The notes under the pieces were generated by a model. It was not told the origin of the DNA. It did not search any database and saw nothing but the letters and a program-made list of their open reading frames with translations. DNA of 64,000 nt from Theobroma cacao (Eukaryota; Streptophyta; Magnoliopsida; Malvales; Malvaceae), in contig NC_030854.1 of NCBI RefSeq assembly GCF_000208745.1, positions 6,726,003 to 6,790,002 of the forward strand, in the 5' to 3' direction. The position numbers were made by a program, and so were the translations under genes. Each line of letters starts with the position of its first letter. The first letter of the stretch is position 1. Positions 25,352 through 38,800 of the stretch are shown piece after piece.

Positions 25352-26866
25352 TGTTATACAATTTTCTACTCACGCAAGTACACATATCGCAAAGATAATA
25401 TAGAGATGAGTAGAGTGTCGATTCCACATAGAATTGAATTAATTCTTATTGTTAACTGCTAAAATTAACACTCCTTAATTTTATCTAAACAATTAAAATT
25501 AAAAAAGAAAATTTAAATTAATAAACTAATAATTAAAATTATTAGTTCAGTAAATTTTACTTCTAGTGATTAACAAACTTAAGATTATGATATCCCTCAA
25601 TACTTTATCTGAATATTATCTCTCTCTCTTAACTTAGTTTAATGGATTAAGTTGCTAACCTAAAGTTCTAAATTATTTATAAGTTTCTGCCGAGTTTCTT
25701 ATAAAAATACCTATCCCAATTAATTTACTATATATCTATGCAAATTATAATGAAGAAAGATTTATTAAGTTTATGCTCTAATTTTAGCTATGTATTATAG
25801 GTGTATATCTATCCTACATGCAAATCAAATTACCTAATCAACTAAGTGTATTCGATCATACGCTATTCTATTTTATGTCTACCTAAATTTCCTTTGTCAA
25901 GGTTTGACCTAGGTTTCTAATTCAATCTAATTGGTGGCCAATCAACTAGAAGCATTAAGAACATAATAAAATAAACAACTTAAATCTATCAAACATAAGT
26001 AAAAGAGAGATAAATAATTCAAACTACATATTAAGTTCAACAATAATCTTAGATTAATAATTTAGTTCCCCATCAAGTCACACATCATCATTGAATAAAA
26101 TTTAAACATTCAAATCAAACTAAGAAAAATAAAATAAAAAAAAGATAGAAAAACCAAAGGATTGTATTCTTGATCTCCAAATCTCCTTGAATTCTTCAAA
26201 TTCTTCTTAGCTTCAATGACTCTGTGGCTTGACTCTCAATTGTTAATTTGATGTTTCGTTCTTTTTTCTTTTCTTTTCTCTTCTGAAAGATTGTTTTTAT
26301 AGGCTTTGAAATTAGACCAAGTTGGGTGGAGAAAGAAGTCAATTTCAGTTGGAATTTTCTCACTAGACTATATGAGTCGCAACCTTACCCAATTAATTAA
26401 CAGAAATCGTAATTGCTCTAGGATTGCTACAGTGTATCAAATTTTACAATATTTTTAACCATTTTCCAAGCCGAATTAGGCAAAGTGATAAACATAAAAG
26501 TTGTAGCTTTTTCTCTTATCTTTCTAATGGTTTAAGAATCACTTCATTTGGAGCTCTGTAAAGAAAGTTATGGCTAAAATATGGAAATATATGTAGTGAA
26601 AGTTTGCATCTTGAAATTGCTCTCCTTCTTTTACTAAAATTCTTCTTTCAAACATTTACAAAAGTACAAATAAATCAATAACAATCTATCTTAACCACAT
26701 TAACACAAAATTAAGCATAAAATTAACCATAATTAGATTGATTCACCTAAAATAACTAATTTAAAATAATTAAATAAAATCTACTAATTTCTATGCATTA
26801 CTACAAGAACTAAGCTAAATTACTATTAAAATTAAGTTCAAATAACTTTATATCATAGAGTTATCA
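25352..26866. mobile_element. Solo LTR, 1515 bp, TSD GTACC
   Basis: The element begins TGTTATACA, ends GAGTTATCA and is flanked by the 5-bp duplication GTACC (25347-25351 and 26867-26871). No primer binding site, second LTR or coding part is present, so it is a solo LTR left by recombination. The left part has the CGCAAGTACACATATCGCAA and GTCGATTCCACA words often seen in plant LTRs. Family and orientation are not determined. Confidence 0.8.
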
Positions 26867-26947
26867 GTACCCCACGGGTGGTGAGGAAAACAAGTAAGAG
26901 AGCTTTGATTTCCATGGCAGTCGAGGATAATAATTTATTTTTGAAAG

Positions 26948-26991
26948 GGTTTGGGCTGTTCACAATGAAGGTTTGGGCTGTTCACAATGAA
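26948..26991 (+). repeat. 22-bp tandem duplication
   Basis: Two exact 22-bp units (26948-26969, 26970-26991) begin GGTTTGGGCTGTTCACAATG. They lie just right of the solo LTR. Confidence 0.9.
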
Positions 26992-28267
26992 GGCTTAGTG
27001 GTGGAAATCAAAGCAAGGGTAAGGAAATTCTCATTTTGACATTAAATTTTATAGTGCAAAGGATTAATGATATTTTAATTTCATATGGCAGATTTGTTAT
27101 CTTGGATTAATGAAGAGTTGAAAGTTATATTTTTGAATGAGTTAACCATCAAGCAAGGTAAAATGATTGTGGATATTTCTTAGTTATCTTTGCGAGTTAG
27201 CCATGGGTTGAGTAGAATAACTTTGATAGCTTGAATTTAAATGTGATGTATGAATATTGTTGCAAGGTTTGAAAGAATGAAAAGAAATTCTATGAAAGCT
27301 GTCCAACCTGAAGCCTAACACAAGCCCTCAATGAGTTTGGTAAATTGGTTATAGTGATGGTGAAATTAGTAAGTTAAAAAGAGAGTTTCAATTATTAAAT
27401 ACTTGCTGGCTGAATGTACCCAATAATACAGCATTGGAAATGTACTAAAGAATGTGCGATGTTGATAATTAAGAGCTATTGAACTACTACCTAAGCACTA
27501 AGCAAAAGCTATTGGAAATTCTATCTAACCGAGGCCTAGTACCGAAGGCAGATTAGTGAAGCTAAGAAGGTGAGAAAATGGATGTAATTTGAAATTTAAT
27601 TGCTATAGTAATTGCTGGCCGAATGTGCAAATAGGTTTGGCATCAAACATTATGCTAAGAAATGCTATTATGTGTGTTGCTATTGATTGTTTGAGCTACT
27701 GCCTTAGCTGTCAAACAAAGTTTGTAAGCTACGGGTCATTGACACTTTAACCTAAGGCATTGAACTCCTAAGGGCTCGGGTGGTGGTGGTTTGAATGTTG
27801 CTAGAGTCTTTGGCCAAACCAAGCTTAAACTATGGAAGTGGTTTCGTAATTGGTGAGAATTCCTACCAAAAAAAAGGTGAGTGGGCAATTCCTTTTAATG
27901 TATAAAGGCCTTAGAGAGGCTAATCATAAACATTTTAAATTCTACCTTGGTGGCGATTTACATAATGCTTGAGTGAAATATTTTAACTATGCCATGCTTA
28001 TTGATTTCATACGTGAACTTGCTAGTTTATTGTTCACTAATTTTATGATAAACTTGGTTATATATTGCTCACGGCTTTCATTATTTAAACATACATTCAT
28101 GCCTATTGAGCTTATGATTGAAATTGATTCTATTTATTTGAAATTCCATTGGTTTATTTTCTTGGGTAAACTTTACGGGTATAGGTCCTATTACCACACT
28201 AGATTTGTGTGGTCTTTGTGCACAAATTAGTGATTATTGATGATTGATGATTGATAATTGATAATAA

Positions 28268-28535
28268 AGGGGGACTTGAAGCCCTGATTTATATTTATTG
28301 GTGTAGGGAGTTCCCACAAGTAAGTAAAGAGGGACCTGAAGCCCTCACTCACATTAGGTGGTGAGGGGAGTTCCCACTAGTAGGTAAAAAGTGGACCTCT
28401 CCCCACAAGTAGGTAAAAAGGGGATTTGAAGCCTTGACTCATACTTGGTAGTGTGAAGAGTTCCCACGAGTAGGTAAAGGAAGACTAAAGCCCTAACTCA
28501 TTTGGTGGCATGGGTAGTTTCCATGAGTAGGTGTT
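28268..28535 (+). repeat. Degenerate tandem repeat, about 60-bp units
   Basis: Four units of about 60 bp and one shortened unit follow each other. Each full unit reads GACTTGAAGCCCT, then a CTCA stretch, a GGTG word, GAGTTCCCAC and AGTAGGTAAA. The array is purine-rich on the plus strand and sits within the LTR-like region. Similar arrays occur inside long plant LTRs. Confidence 0.75.
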
Positions 28536-29541
28536 GATGTTATTGATAAGATAGAGAGAGCCTATGAGCTATATTAGACCTACCCGAGAGTACCGTAATT
28601 GATATGTTTTTACTAATTTAGCATGGCATTACTATTATATTTGTTTGAGAAAACCATGGCTTTGATTTATTAGTTTACATGACATTCGGGAAATTATATT
28701 GTTTGAGATTGCCATGGATAATTGATTTTATTGAGCATGAGATTTTTATGTTGCAGAAGTGATAAAAAATTTTGAGATTTAAACTCAAGCATTTTATATT
28801 GATTTGCACACGATTTATTAACTCTAATCACAATTTATCTTATCATACGTATTATTATTAATATGTTTTATCAAAAGCTCTAGCCAAATGCTTGTTTCCT
28901 TTCCTAACCACTCACTGAGTATAAAAGGCTCACCCCAACTAATTGATATGGTAGATAAGTAAACTTTTGGGAGTCGTCGTGGTGAGAGAACTTCAATTCG
29001 TTGTGTAGGTAATTGGTGACTCATAGCCCTACCCTTATGTCATTCTGTTGTCTAGATGTCAAGTTGTCTACTATTTTTAAATAAAATGATGTATTCATAA
29101 AACTATTTTGGGCCAAGACCTTTGGATAATGTTTGATTAAATTTAAAATGGTGTAATGTTTGAAGGTTTACATTTCAAAACGTGTTGTACATATATTTTA
29201 AATCTCTTGCTAAGAATTTTTATGAGTATTTAAGAATTAAATTTACAATTTTGGTCATATAGCAGTGCTAGTATATGATAATGGAAATAATTTATTTGAT
29301 GAGATTAATATATTTAGAAGGCTTGCCAGGTTGTGTAGGCTTGCCTATATGACTTGTGCACTGGTAACAATCGTAGGAGTGGGCTGTTACTGGAACGAAA
29401 ACAATGTCTATAAAATAACCATACTAAAAGTTCAATGTTTGACAAAAACATAAAGTAACTTAGATAGAAAAAATTCATATGAAAATTACACAAATAACTC
29501 TAACTACATGTTAAGTACAAAATAAAGATATTCTTTAACAA

Positions 29542-32500
29542 CTATTGCATGCTAAGATTGGAAATCTTTAATTGAGGTTGACGGTCTTTCATAGAGTTGA
29601 AGCCATCTATGACTGAATCAATGTCAATGCTTCAAATGATTTCTTTTTTCAAAGAGAATGATTCACAAATTTCTAAGAAAATTACCTGACATTCTATTAC
29701 AAATCTTGTTCTTAACAAGTTTCAAAATAAAAAAAATGCATGCTCTGATGTTGTAGTAGAAACTAGAAATGTCAAACCCTGCTCTATAAAGTAATTACAG
29801 TGTCATTCACATACTCGATAGAATGTTTGTATATTGAGAAAGCTCGAGAAACTGACAAAAGATGATATTGCCCCTAGAAGTACAATTAAGTCAATTAAAC
29901 ATCGAACAAGATAAAATCGAGATCTTAAAGATGAAATTGAGAATTTTATAGTCCAGGGATGACTCAAAATGGTAATTTGGAGTTCGAGGTTTGATTTGGA
30001 GTCAATCCGGAAAATTGACCGATTAGGGGTAAAATGGTCATTTTGTAATTTGAGGACAAAATGAGAATTTTTAGAAAAGATTTTCTTAGCCCCATTTGAC
30101 GTGTTTGAGTATGATATGAGTATTGAAGTACAATTGGAAGATTTAGCAGTGAAAAATATGAGTTTTCAGTATTTTTAGAGTATAGGGGCAAAATGGTAAT
30201 TTTGCCACCCGAAATCGAAAATTTAATTTTTGAAAGGATTTTGATCAAATTTAATTATTTGGAGTGTGAAATGAGTATGAGGAGTGAAAATTATGAATTA
30301 TGGTAAATTTTCAATTTTTGGGGTAAAAATATAATTTTTGAAAAGTTCGAGGGCAAAAGTGTAATTTTAAAAAATTTACTCCACCAAAACTTTGAAAAAA
30401 TCTGAAAATTTCACTTAAGACTTGGATAAGTCAAAGGGAATGCATGGTGGAAAAAGTAGGACAAATGGATGGCTAGAAAAAAAAATGAATTAATAAAATA
30501 TTTAAAATATGAATAAAATAATATTATTTCATTAAACAATAAAAAAGGCATAAAAAAATCAGCCCACCCATTCTTCTTCTTCAACATTCGGCCAAGCAAG
30601 AAACAAGAGAGAGAAAGGAGAAAATAAAACCCTAGCTAAGAAATTTAAAGGGAAAATAGGTGGAAATTCAAAAATCAAGTGAAAAAAGGTAACATTTCTT
30701 AAATTTGTCTTGTGCTTTACCTTTCCCATGCATTTCCCATCATTTTTCATGGTTGAATCATGTGATTTGAGGATGATTTCAATTCTGGTCATATGGGTTT
30801 AGAGAGAGAAAGTTGTTAGATAAATTTGATTTTGAGCTATGTTAGTGTTTAGTGTTAGTTTAGCATGTTTATGAGTAAAACAACAAGAAAAATATTTATC
30901 TTCTCCATGAATTTCTCTAGGCCGAATCTAGCCAATGGTATGTGAGGATGAGGTTGACTTTATTTTAAGAGAATTGGGTGGAAAAATGATGAATTATGAG
31001 GTTGGAAATTAAATGGGAATTTTCGGTGCAATAAATTGAAATTTTTACCCACTAGGGGTAAAAGCGTAATTTATAGTCCGGACTGATAAATTGGACCAAA
31101 TTCACAGTCATTGAGGTATTGTGGATATAATTGGATAATTGAAATTGAAATGGATGGAATTGGAGTTGAATTGGGGATTTTAGGAATTTACACCGTGTAT
31201 AGGCGAGTTAGGTCGGACACCGCAATTAAGCGATTGTCTAGACATTTCAAACCCTATCTAGTGCATACGCATGGATAAGAGCCTGAAATAATTTATGATA
31301 AATTGACACAATTTATTGAATTTTGTGTCATGGATTATGGATAGGTGGTGAGTCAATTGTTTCGGGTAAGAGACTGTACCCGAGGATGGAGGATAGGAGT
31401 ATTTCTACTCCTAATATTGTGAGTAAACTTATTATCATTTAATTTATCTAAGGTAGTTTTTATGAAATTTTATAAATTTTATGAAAAATGGATTTAAAAA
31501 GGATAAATTTCGTGTTTTATAAATAAATGTGTTTTTATAAAATGGTTTTATAAATTGTTTGAAATTAATGATGAATGTTATTTTTTTTAAATAGAGTACA
31601 TGGAGACTGTGGTTGTTAAGTATGAATTGTATTTTTAATTCAAATGGCTTATGATAGTGTGAGCATGCTTGGCTGGTTTATTGTATTGAAATTACATGAA
31701 TTGTGGTTTGCCGTGCAAATTAGTTATTATAAAAAAATTACCTTGTTATGCTGTTAAACTATTTTATGATTATGGTGGGGTTGACCTACACTGCAGTGGC
31801 GGATTTTCATAGACCATCCTATTAGAGGGGCTCGGTAAACCCAGCTAATTTATTTTACCTCTGTGGGAGAAGCGTGTAGGGTAACTTTTGTGGAGGGGTT
31901 TGAGTCCACTTCACGCTTTACCACCACGTGAAAGTGAGATTTAGCCAACGCCAAGGGACGGCTGTTTTATATGAATAAGTCGTTTTAACAGCCTTGGCGG
32001 ACTCGAGTGGATGCTTTGATGACGATCAAGTATCCCCGAGGATGAGTTTTGGCATGAGCCAAATTTTATGAGAAACATAAGCCTTGAAAATCATTTTAAT
32101 TGAATTATAATTGTTTTCATGAGATGAAATAAATTTCTAAGTTATGAAATGCATATTGGGATGGGATATTTTATTGTCTCCATTTACTCGGCTTTAGATA
32201 CTTTAGATTGTATCTGTTTACTCACTAGGATTACAAAATCTCACCCCTTCTTCCTATACATTTTTCAGGCTCAGGACAGTTTGTAGATAGTCGAGTAGGA
32301 CGAGAACTAAGCTCGAAATTGCATTATAGAAAGTAAGAGTTCATAGTTTTACATCCTCTTGGTCAATTGGGGCCCACGTGTCATTGCAGATCAAATCTTA
32401 TATTTTGGTTATCTGTATTTCTATTCATACAATTTTTACTTTACTTTCATGTGCGAAAAAATTATTTACGAATATTTCTATCGAAATTTATTTTATGAGA

Positions 32501-33543
32501 AAATAGAATATTTTATTTATTATTTTTGAATAGTACTAATTATCAACAATTTGCTTTTAAATGAACGTTTTAGATATCAAAACTTATTTCTTAGTATGAA
32601 ATATACGTTTTTCACCTAATTATTATATTTTTAACCTGTCTCGAAAGTTTTGACGAAAATGACAAAAATGCCCCTTTGAGGCAGAAATTAAAATTTTATT
32701 GTTTTTGGACGAAAAAAAATTATCTGTATTGTTTTAAAACATGATTTTTGTAACAATAAATCACAGGGTAGGTGAGGAACTGATACGAGAGCCTTACGAG
32801 GTCTCGATAGGGTACTCGAAAGATGAGTGCCTATCGGGACATCACGACGGTTGTCACGGACTCGAAGGTGGTTTCGGGTCGTGACAAGAAAAGTCCAAAC
32901 AAATCAGATCAATTTGTCAAAAAAGAAGTAAACTTTTTATATTCTCGTCTTCTTTTAATATTTAATATAGTTCAAAAAGTGTAGATATATTTTTTAAAAC
33001 CTGATTATGAAGAATGTCAAGCTTGAATAGATCCAATTGATAGCGTAAATGCATTTTATCATACTCAGTAAAATCATTAGGATAATATTTATTTGTAATG
33101 TTACAAGTACTTTCAACATCAAATGATTCAAAATCATTCTGAGGGTCCAAAGATGTATCTAGAATGAGCAACTCCATCACATTTTTATTAAATCTGAAAT
33201 TCAATTCTTGCAAAAATAAATCAATAATAGTAAGAAATAAGTCACATCGACAATGATGCTTAATTGTGCCATGATCCTTTTGAAGACAACCTATACCTAA
33301 TTTATATCTAGCCTTCATGTCAGGAATCTCAATTTCATAATTCTCACAAAATTTCTTCACTGATACAAGTAAAGTTTCCCACCTATCTTCTCTCAATTGT
33401 TGTAGATGCTTTTTAGTAAGTGATACTAAATGATTTGCATTCAATAAGTTTTTATATTTAAGTTGTAAAGCTTTTAAGAGGTCATTTGTTATCTTCAACA
33501 ACTCCCTCATAAGATGCAAGATAAACACAAATTCAAATGACAT
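29542..33543 (-). pseudogene. hAT-superfamily transposase remnant split by an LTR
   Basis: Part 1 (33543-32962) is an open frame of 193 codons resembling the plant TTF-zinc-finger/hAT transposase class: FILHLMRELLKITNDLLKAL, then LTKKHLQQLREDRWETLL, LFLQELNFRFN and PNDF. Part 2 (29769-29542) gives the hAT dimerisation end in broken frames, including VSTTTSEHAF and DSVIDGFNSMKDRQPQL before a stop at 29542-29544. Between them sits a 3.1-kb LTR with TSD AGAAA; removing the LTR and one TSD joins the strand in frame as TFLVSTTTSEHAF, the hAT motif order. Stops on both sides and the missing N-terminal zinc finger show it was dead or dying anyway. Confidence 0.8.
29770..32886 (+). mobile_element. 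Long Gypsy-like solo LTR (copy A), 3117 bp, TSD AGAAA
   Basis: The copy starts TGTCAAACCCTGC and ends GGGTCGTGACA, with AGAAA at 29765-29769 and 32887-32891. There is no internal region. Blocks shared with copies B, D and E are CCTATTAGAGGGGC near 31,830, GCCAACGCCAAGG near 31,945 and the terminal TCGTGACA. It lies inside the hAT remnant, so it is younger than that gene. Gypsy (perhaps Tekay-like chromovirus) is inferred from LTR length, ends and the PPT of copy B; no coding part is present to prove it. Confidence 0.82.
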
Positions 33544-33811
33544 ATTAGTATGTTATATAAAGTATAAAATAAAAAGTGAAATTATAAAATTTCTAATAAA
33601 AAAAGAGAAGAGTATGTTATAAAAAATTATTATAGAGGTAAAATTATAAAATTTTAAAAAATAAATGTTGCTATAAAAATTTTAAAATTTTTAGAAGAGG
33701 TGGGGGCCCTATTAGCACCCCTTCCTTCTGGCTCACTATGAGCATGTTACTAAATTATTTATAAAGTTATAAAAAATATAAAACAAATTAATTTTACAAT
33801 AATATAATTTA

Positions 33812-34297
33812 AGATAAAATACCTTTACCTCTCTAAGTTTTGATCAAAATTATACGAAGGTCTATTAGTTTTCAAAATGAACATTCTGTCCCAAAATATA
33901 TTTTTCACTGGACACTTAAGTCCAGTCGTTAGTCAACCATTAGTATTTCTGTCCATTTGATGACGTGGTAAGGATAAAAAGATAATTTTACCTTTGATTA
34001 ATTTTTAAAATTACTATTATATAATTTTATTAATTTTTTATTAATTAAAAAAAACTTTCCCCAGATGGGGAGCACTTGGTGCTCCCCTCCCTTGGGGATC
34101 ACCAATCAGTGCTATCTTTTTTTTTGAAAAAAATATAATAATAATTTTTAAAATTAATAAAGAAAGAAAGAGCATTTTAGTCTTTTTTTAATTTCTATTA
34201 ACGGTGTTTGTATTTTTGAAGCGGAGTGTCTATTTCAAAAATTAATTAACTCGTTTAAAATTTTGACTAAAACTTAGAGGTGAGGGGTATTTTACCT
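33812..34297. mobile_element. MULE-type MITE, 486 bp, 9-bp TSD
   Basis: The ends are inverted repeats: AGATAAAATACCTTTACCTC on the left and, on the complement of the right, AGGTAAAATACCCCTCACCT, continuing into CTAAGTTTT and TCAAAATT. The flanks TATAATTTA (33803-33811 and 34298-34306) match exactly, a 9-bp duplication as made by Mutator-like elements. No transposase is inside. The middle holds a hairpin of GGGGAGCACTTGGTGCTCCCC type. Confidence 0.8.
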
Positions 34298-34306
34298 TAT
34301 AATTTA

Positions 34307-35886
34307 TCATCTTCTTTCTTTATTTATTGAAAGTCTCTTTCTATTTGATTGTAATAAAATTGAATGTCTATCAACCTAACAGTTTTAGTTATTAGTTGAA
34401 TATAATTATGCATAGTATTTAAAAAACCTTTTAAATTATTTTTAAAAATTCAAATAAGTTTTTATTTTTTTTATTAGTTTCATCAAATTTTATACTTTTA
34501 AGTCAAATAAACTTTTTGACTATTTGTTATTAGCGAAAACAGTATTTGTCATTTTATAACATATGATGTTATGATAATATGATAACATGTCATAGTGGAT
34601 GATGATGCGGCATATCAATATAATATAATAACATGATTACGTGGTATTTTCACTTTTTACATCAACGTTATATCAGTGTAATGTGATATAAAAAATAACA
34701 AGTGACATTTTAATTAACGAAAATTAATCAAGCATTGATTATAAAAATCTATTTAACTCAAATTAAAAATACAAAAAATTACTTGATCAGTAAAAATTTA
34801 TTTAAATTTTCTTAAATAATTCAAAGTCTTTTTAAAATATTATATCATACAATTATTATCAACTTGTTAATAAAGCAAAAGGACATAACAAGCCCCAATC
34901 TCACGAAACTTTATATAAAAAAATGATAAGTAAAAAACATATAAATTTGGCTAAAATACATAGGGAAACGTGGATTCAAATATTAAATTCAAATCATATA
35001 ATTTTTCTACAATCAATTTTTAGAAGTTAAAATTTGTGATGAGTATACGATCATCTATATCATTGTTATCATATGTAAAAGTAACTTTTAAAAAATAAGA
35101 TTGCATTAATTCAAAAAACATTTTATTAAAAAATCTTTTTCTATTAAACTAATTGAATCAATCTTTAAAAAATTAAAAACTCCTAAAATGAAGAAACTTG
35201 AGTAAAAATAATTACTGTTAGTTTAACAAAATAACAAATCTTGATAATTAAATTTGAGTAAAATTTAGTAGTTTAAAAATTTTGAGTATTTAGTTCATTA
35301 ATTAGTGAATGATTTCTCTGTTAAAGGGAGTGGGTTCGAATCTTCCTATTAGTGCATGATCTCTTTCTCAAAAAAAGTAAATTCGAATCTTTCTTCTCTA
35401 AATACATAAAAAAATAATTTAATTGAAAATAATCATTATACTTTATTTTCTTAAAATAATTTGAAGATAATAAGATTTTAATTAAAATAACTAAGATTAA
35501 GATAAAATAATATGATTACGTTGTACATTTAATAAAAGCAAGTAACAAAAAAATAATAAAAGTACTACTAGCTTCATATGAATTCATCTGATTGAATTAA
35601 AAATTTAATTTTGATTTAGAAATTAAAAAAATTATTTATCCCCTTATTGGTGTAAAGTTCTAGATGACAAAAGGCCATTTTGGTCATTTAGGAATCAGTA
35701 AAGTAAACTGCCAACTGCCGAATTTCTAAAGAATTGAACGACGAGTGTTCAACTCCTATCATCGTTAAGCTACAACACTAACAAAAGAAAAAACTTTTCT
35801 ACAAAAAATAGAAAATAAATTTTCCCGGGAAAATCATCAAGAAAATCGAAATTAGGGTTTGGGGTTTCAAATTTCCGAATCGGAGA
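34307..35886. other. AT-rich 5' flank of DCP1
   Basis: Very AT-rich sequence without recognisable exon or bounded element. The last 150 bases become less AT-rich and should hold the DCP1 leader and core promoter; no clear TATA box was seen. Confidence 0.45.
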
Positions 35887-38800
35887 ATGTCTCAGACTGG
35901 AAAGTTGATGCCGAATCTCGATCAACAGAGCACGAAGATGCTGAATCTCACTGTTCTCCAACGAATCGATCCTTTCATCGAAGAGATTTTGATTACTGCC
36001 GCTCACGTCACCTTCTACGAATTCAACATCGATAGCAATCAATGGGTTCGGTTTCTCACAAATCTCTTTTAAGTTTTTGGAATCTTAATTTTTTTTAATT
36101 TTTGGTTTAGAATTTGGATTGCTTAAATTACCAAGTTTTTTACTTTTCAGTTTTAGATCCTTTCTCTTTTTTGTTTTTGATATATTTTATTTTTGAAATT
36201 TAGAGTCGAAAAGATGTTGAAGGATCTCTCTTTGTTGTTAAGAGGTAAAACAGTATAATATTTGTTGAGCTTTTTTCTTAGCATTAACTTTGTTAGAAGC
36301 ATGTAATTAACTTGGGATATTGTTTAGCTTATATTAATGATTTCTGATTTTGTTGTCGTTTTTAAGGAATACGCAACCTCGGTTCCAGTTCATTGTAATG
36401 AATCGGCGTAACACAGGTCAAAATCCTTAACCTTAATGAAAGAAAGCGGACTTTTTGTTTTCTTTGCTTGATTTGATATTAAAGCTGTTTTTAACAAACA
36501 GATAATTTGGTGGAGAATCTACTTGGAGATTTTGAATACGAGGTTCAAGTTCCGTACTTGTTGTATCGCAATGCAGCACAAGAAGTTAATGGCATTTGGT
36601 TTTACAATCCGCGTGAATGTGAGGATGTTGCAAATCTCTTTAGCAGGTATAGCATCTTTTTTATTTTTATCCATTTAGCTGACTTTTAATCGAGTTTGAG
36701 CATGTTTATCCCAAGTGAATTCAAACATGGAAGTTTAGATCTTTGATATCTTAATATTATGCGTTATTTATCACTTATTATTATTTTTCCCCTAAATGAA
36801 GGGTTTAGTACTTGAGGCATTCCTTTGTGGTTTTAGTTTTACACCATTCTTCTGGTTGATTGAATTTTTCACTACTAACAAATGTGGTCACAAGATTCTA
36901 GATAAGTGGGGTCAATGCACTCTAATATTGCAAACAGATAATGTATGTGTTCTTAGCCCCACAATAAGTAATTTGGCAATTCATCATAATTTCTAATAAA
37001 AAATCCCTTGCACTTATGGCAATCTTTAAACTTCCCTAATTTAAGAAAATACTTTAAAAGCACCCAAATGCAATTTGTATTAATTTGTTTTTTGAGTTTT
37101 GATATCAACAAGATAAGTTCTTGGTCTCTTGCATTGATAGTTTGAATTGTAACATTGTATTTGTTTTCTTTTTCGCAGAATACTTAATGCATATTCAAAA
37201 GTTCCTGCAAAGCCAAAAGTATCTTCAAGCAAAAGGTAATGGCGTCTATAACGCATTTATAAGGAAGTTATTGCGTTTTTGAAACCTTAGAACATGGTTA
37301 CCTGTTGAATTTGCCACGGCAGCTTGTGGGGTGTCTGTATTTGATATAAATTTCATAATTAGTGCTTTGGGTACCATATGTTCTTTTGAATAAAACAATG
37401 TCTTGTCAATTGTCTGTGTTTTATGTGTGGAGGATCCTTCTGGTGTGAGGTGAGGTATCATTGCAACAAGTGAAGGATTGAGGTAAAGGAGTTAGAGAGG
37501 AGGACTAGAGTGAACTTTGTGGTATCAAATGTTGTGCCATGTGAAGGAAATAGAAGGTAGGAAGTGGAGAATGGGGAACAGTTAGGAGGTGGAATTAAGT
37601 ATTGGAATTGGAAATGGGTGATTGAAAAAAGAGCTTCTTGTGAAAAGTTTATTGTTATAAGAATGAGCCTTAACTACCATATCTATAGGCTATGAGGTGC
37701 ATCCATAATGTAATTTAATGGATAATACCTGCAAGACATGCTAAGGCACATGGGTAAATTTGGAATTTCATATTTAGCCAAAAAACAAGCATCTACTTGG
37801 TGTAATATAAAGACTATCATGGAATGTAATGATTTTAAGGTTGATCCTTGGAAATCCAGTATCCTTGTTTTAGAGCATCTTGCTTCTCCTGCCTCCTGTT
37901 GCTATATTTTGGTAGTCACATGCTTAATTTCCTTTCTTCTTATGATGCAAAGTTTTCTAAGCTAATGTGTTATTGTAATGCAGTGAATTTGAGGAGCTAG
38001 AAGCAGTTCCTAGCATGTCTGTGATAGAAGGCCCCTTGGAGCCGCCAGCAACTACCTCTCCTGCCACTGATGCTCCTGAAGATTCATCATTTGTCAACTT
38101 CTTTAGTGTATGTTCACTGCTGACACTCACGTTTGGGCTCTTCAAGACCTAATATTTATCCAATGTCTCTGATCTCAAATTATTTTGTTCACTAATTTCA
38201 GGCTGCTATGAATCTTGGAACTAATGCTCCAAATGGTGCAAATTCAATACAGCCTTACCATTCTATCTCAACCACCCCTCTGTCTTCTCATGTACCACCT
38301 GCTGTCTCCACTCCTGCATCTGCTCCGTCAGTTTCATCCCTTACTCTTTCTGCTCCTCCTTCGCTTGATTCATTAAGTAGCAGCAACCGGGTAACCAATC
38401 TCGTTAAGCCTTCTGCATTTTTTGCACCACCCCCTTCTTCATCGTCGTCATCATTGATCATGCCGCCTCTCTCTTCATCCATGCCAACTGCTTCTGCTCT
38501 TCATCCACCCCTCAATCTGCAACGTCCTTATGGCACTCCAATGCTTCAACCTTTTCCACCACCTACTCCACCTGCATCTCTGACTCCTGGTGTGCCACCT
38601 ACTTTGCATGATGGACCTCTTATTAGCAGGGATAAAGTTCGTGATGCACTACTAATGCTTGTTCAGGTATTTTTTGACTTTTTGCCTCTTGGTTTGTGCT
38701 TTATAACTTATAATGTTAATTAATAGTGGCAAATATGGCTTGGTATATATCATTAATTAGCATTCAGCAAAAAGATAGATACAAAAAAAAAAAAGGGAAG

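Larger units (their letters stand above)
26867..29541. other. Unassigned repetitive region
   Basis: No intact gene was recognised. The part from about 27,230 to 29,390 looks like a plus-strand LTR of another family: it has a TCACTGAGTATAAAAGG block near 28,912 like LTR promoter regions, internal tandem repeats, and ends near GGGCTGTTAC at 29,381-29,390. I could not fix its start or a target duplication, so the element call is weak. Confidence 0.3.

Noticed and set aside
28268..28535. Possible CRISPR-like array
   Set aside because: Units are tandem and degenerate with no unique spacers, in a plant nuclear genome.
30411..30792. Minus-strand open frames of 62 and 77 codons
   Set aside because: They are hydrophobic, low-complexity frames inside LTR copy A, with no family resemblance.
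38288..38482. Minus-strand acidic open frame
   Set aside because: It is antisense to the Ser/Pro-rich linker exon of DCP1; biased codons on one strand create the open frame on the other.
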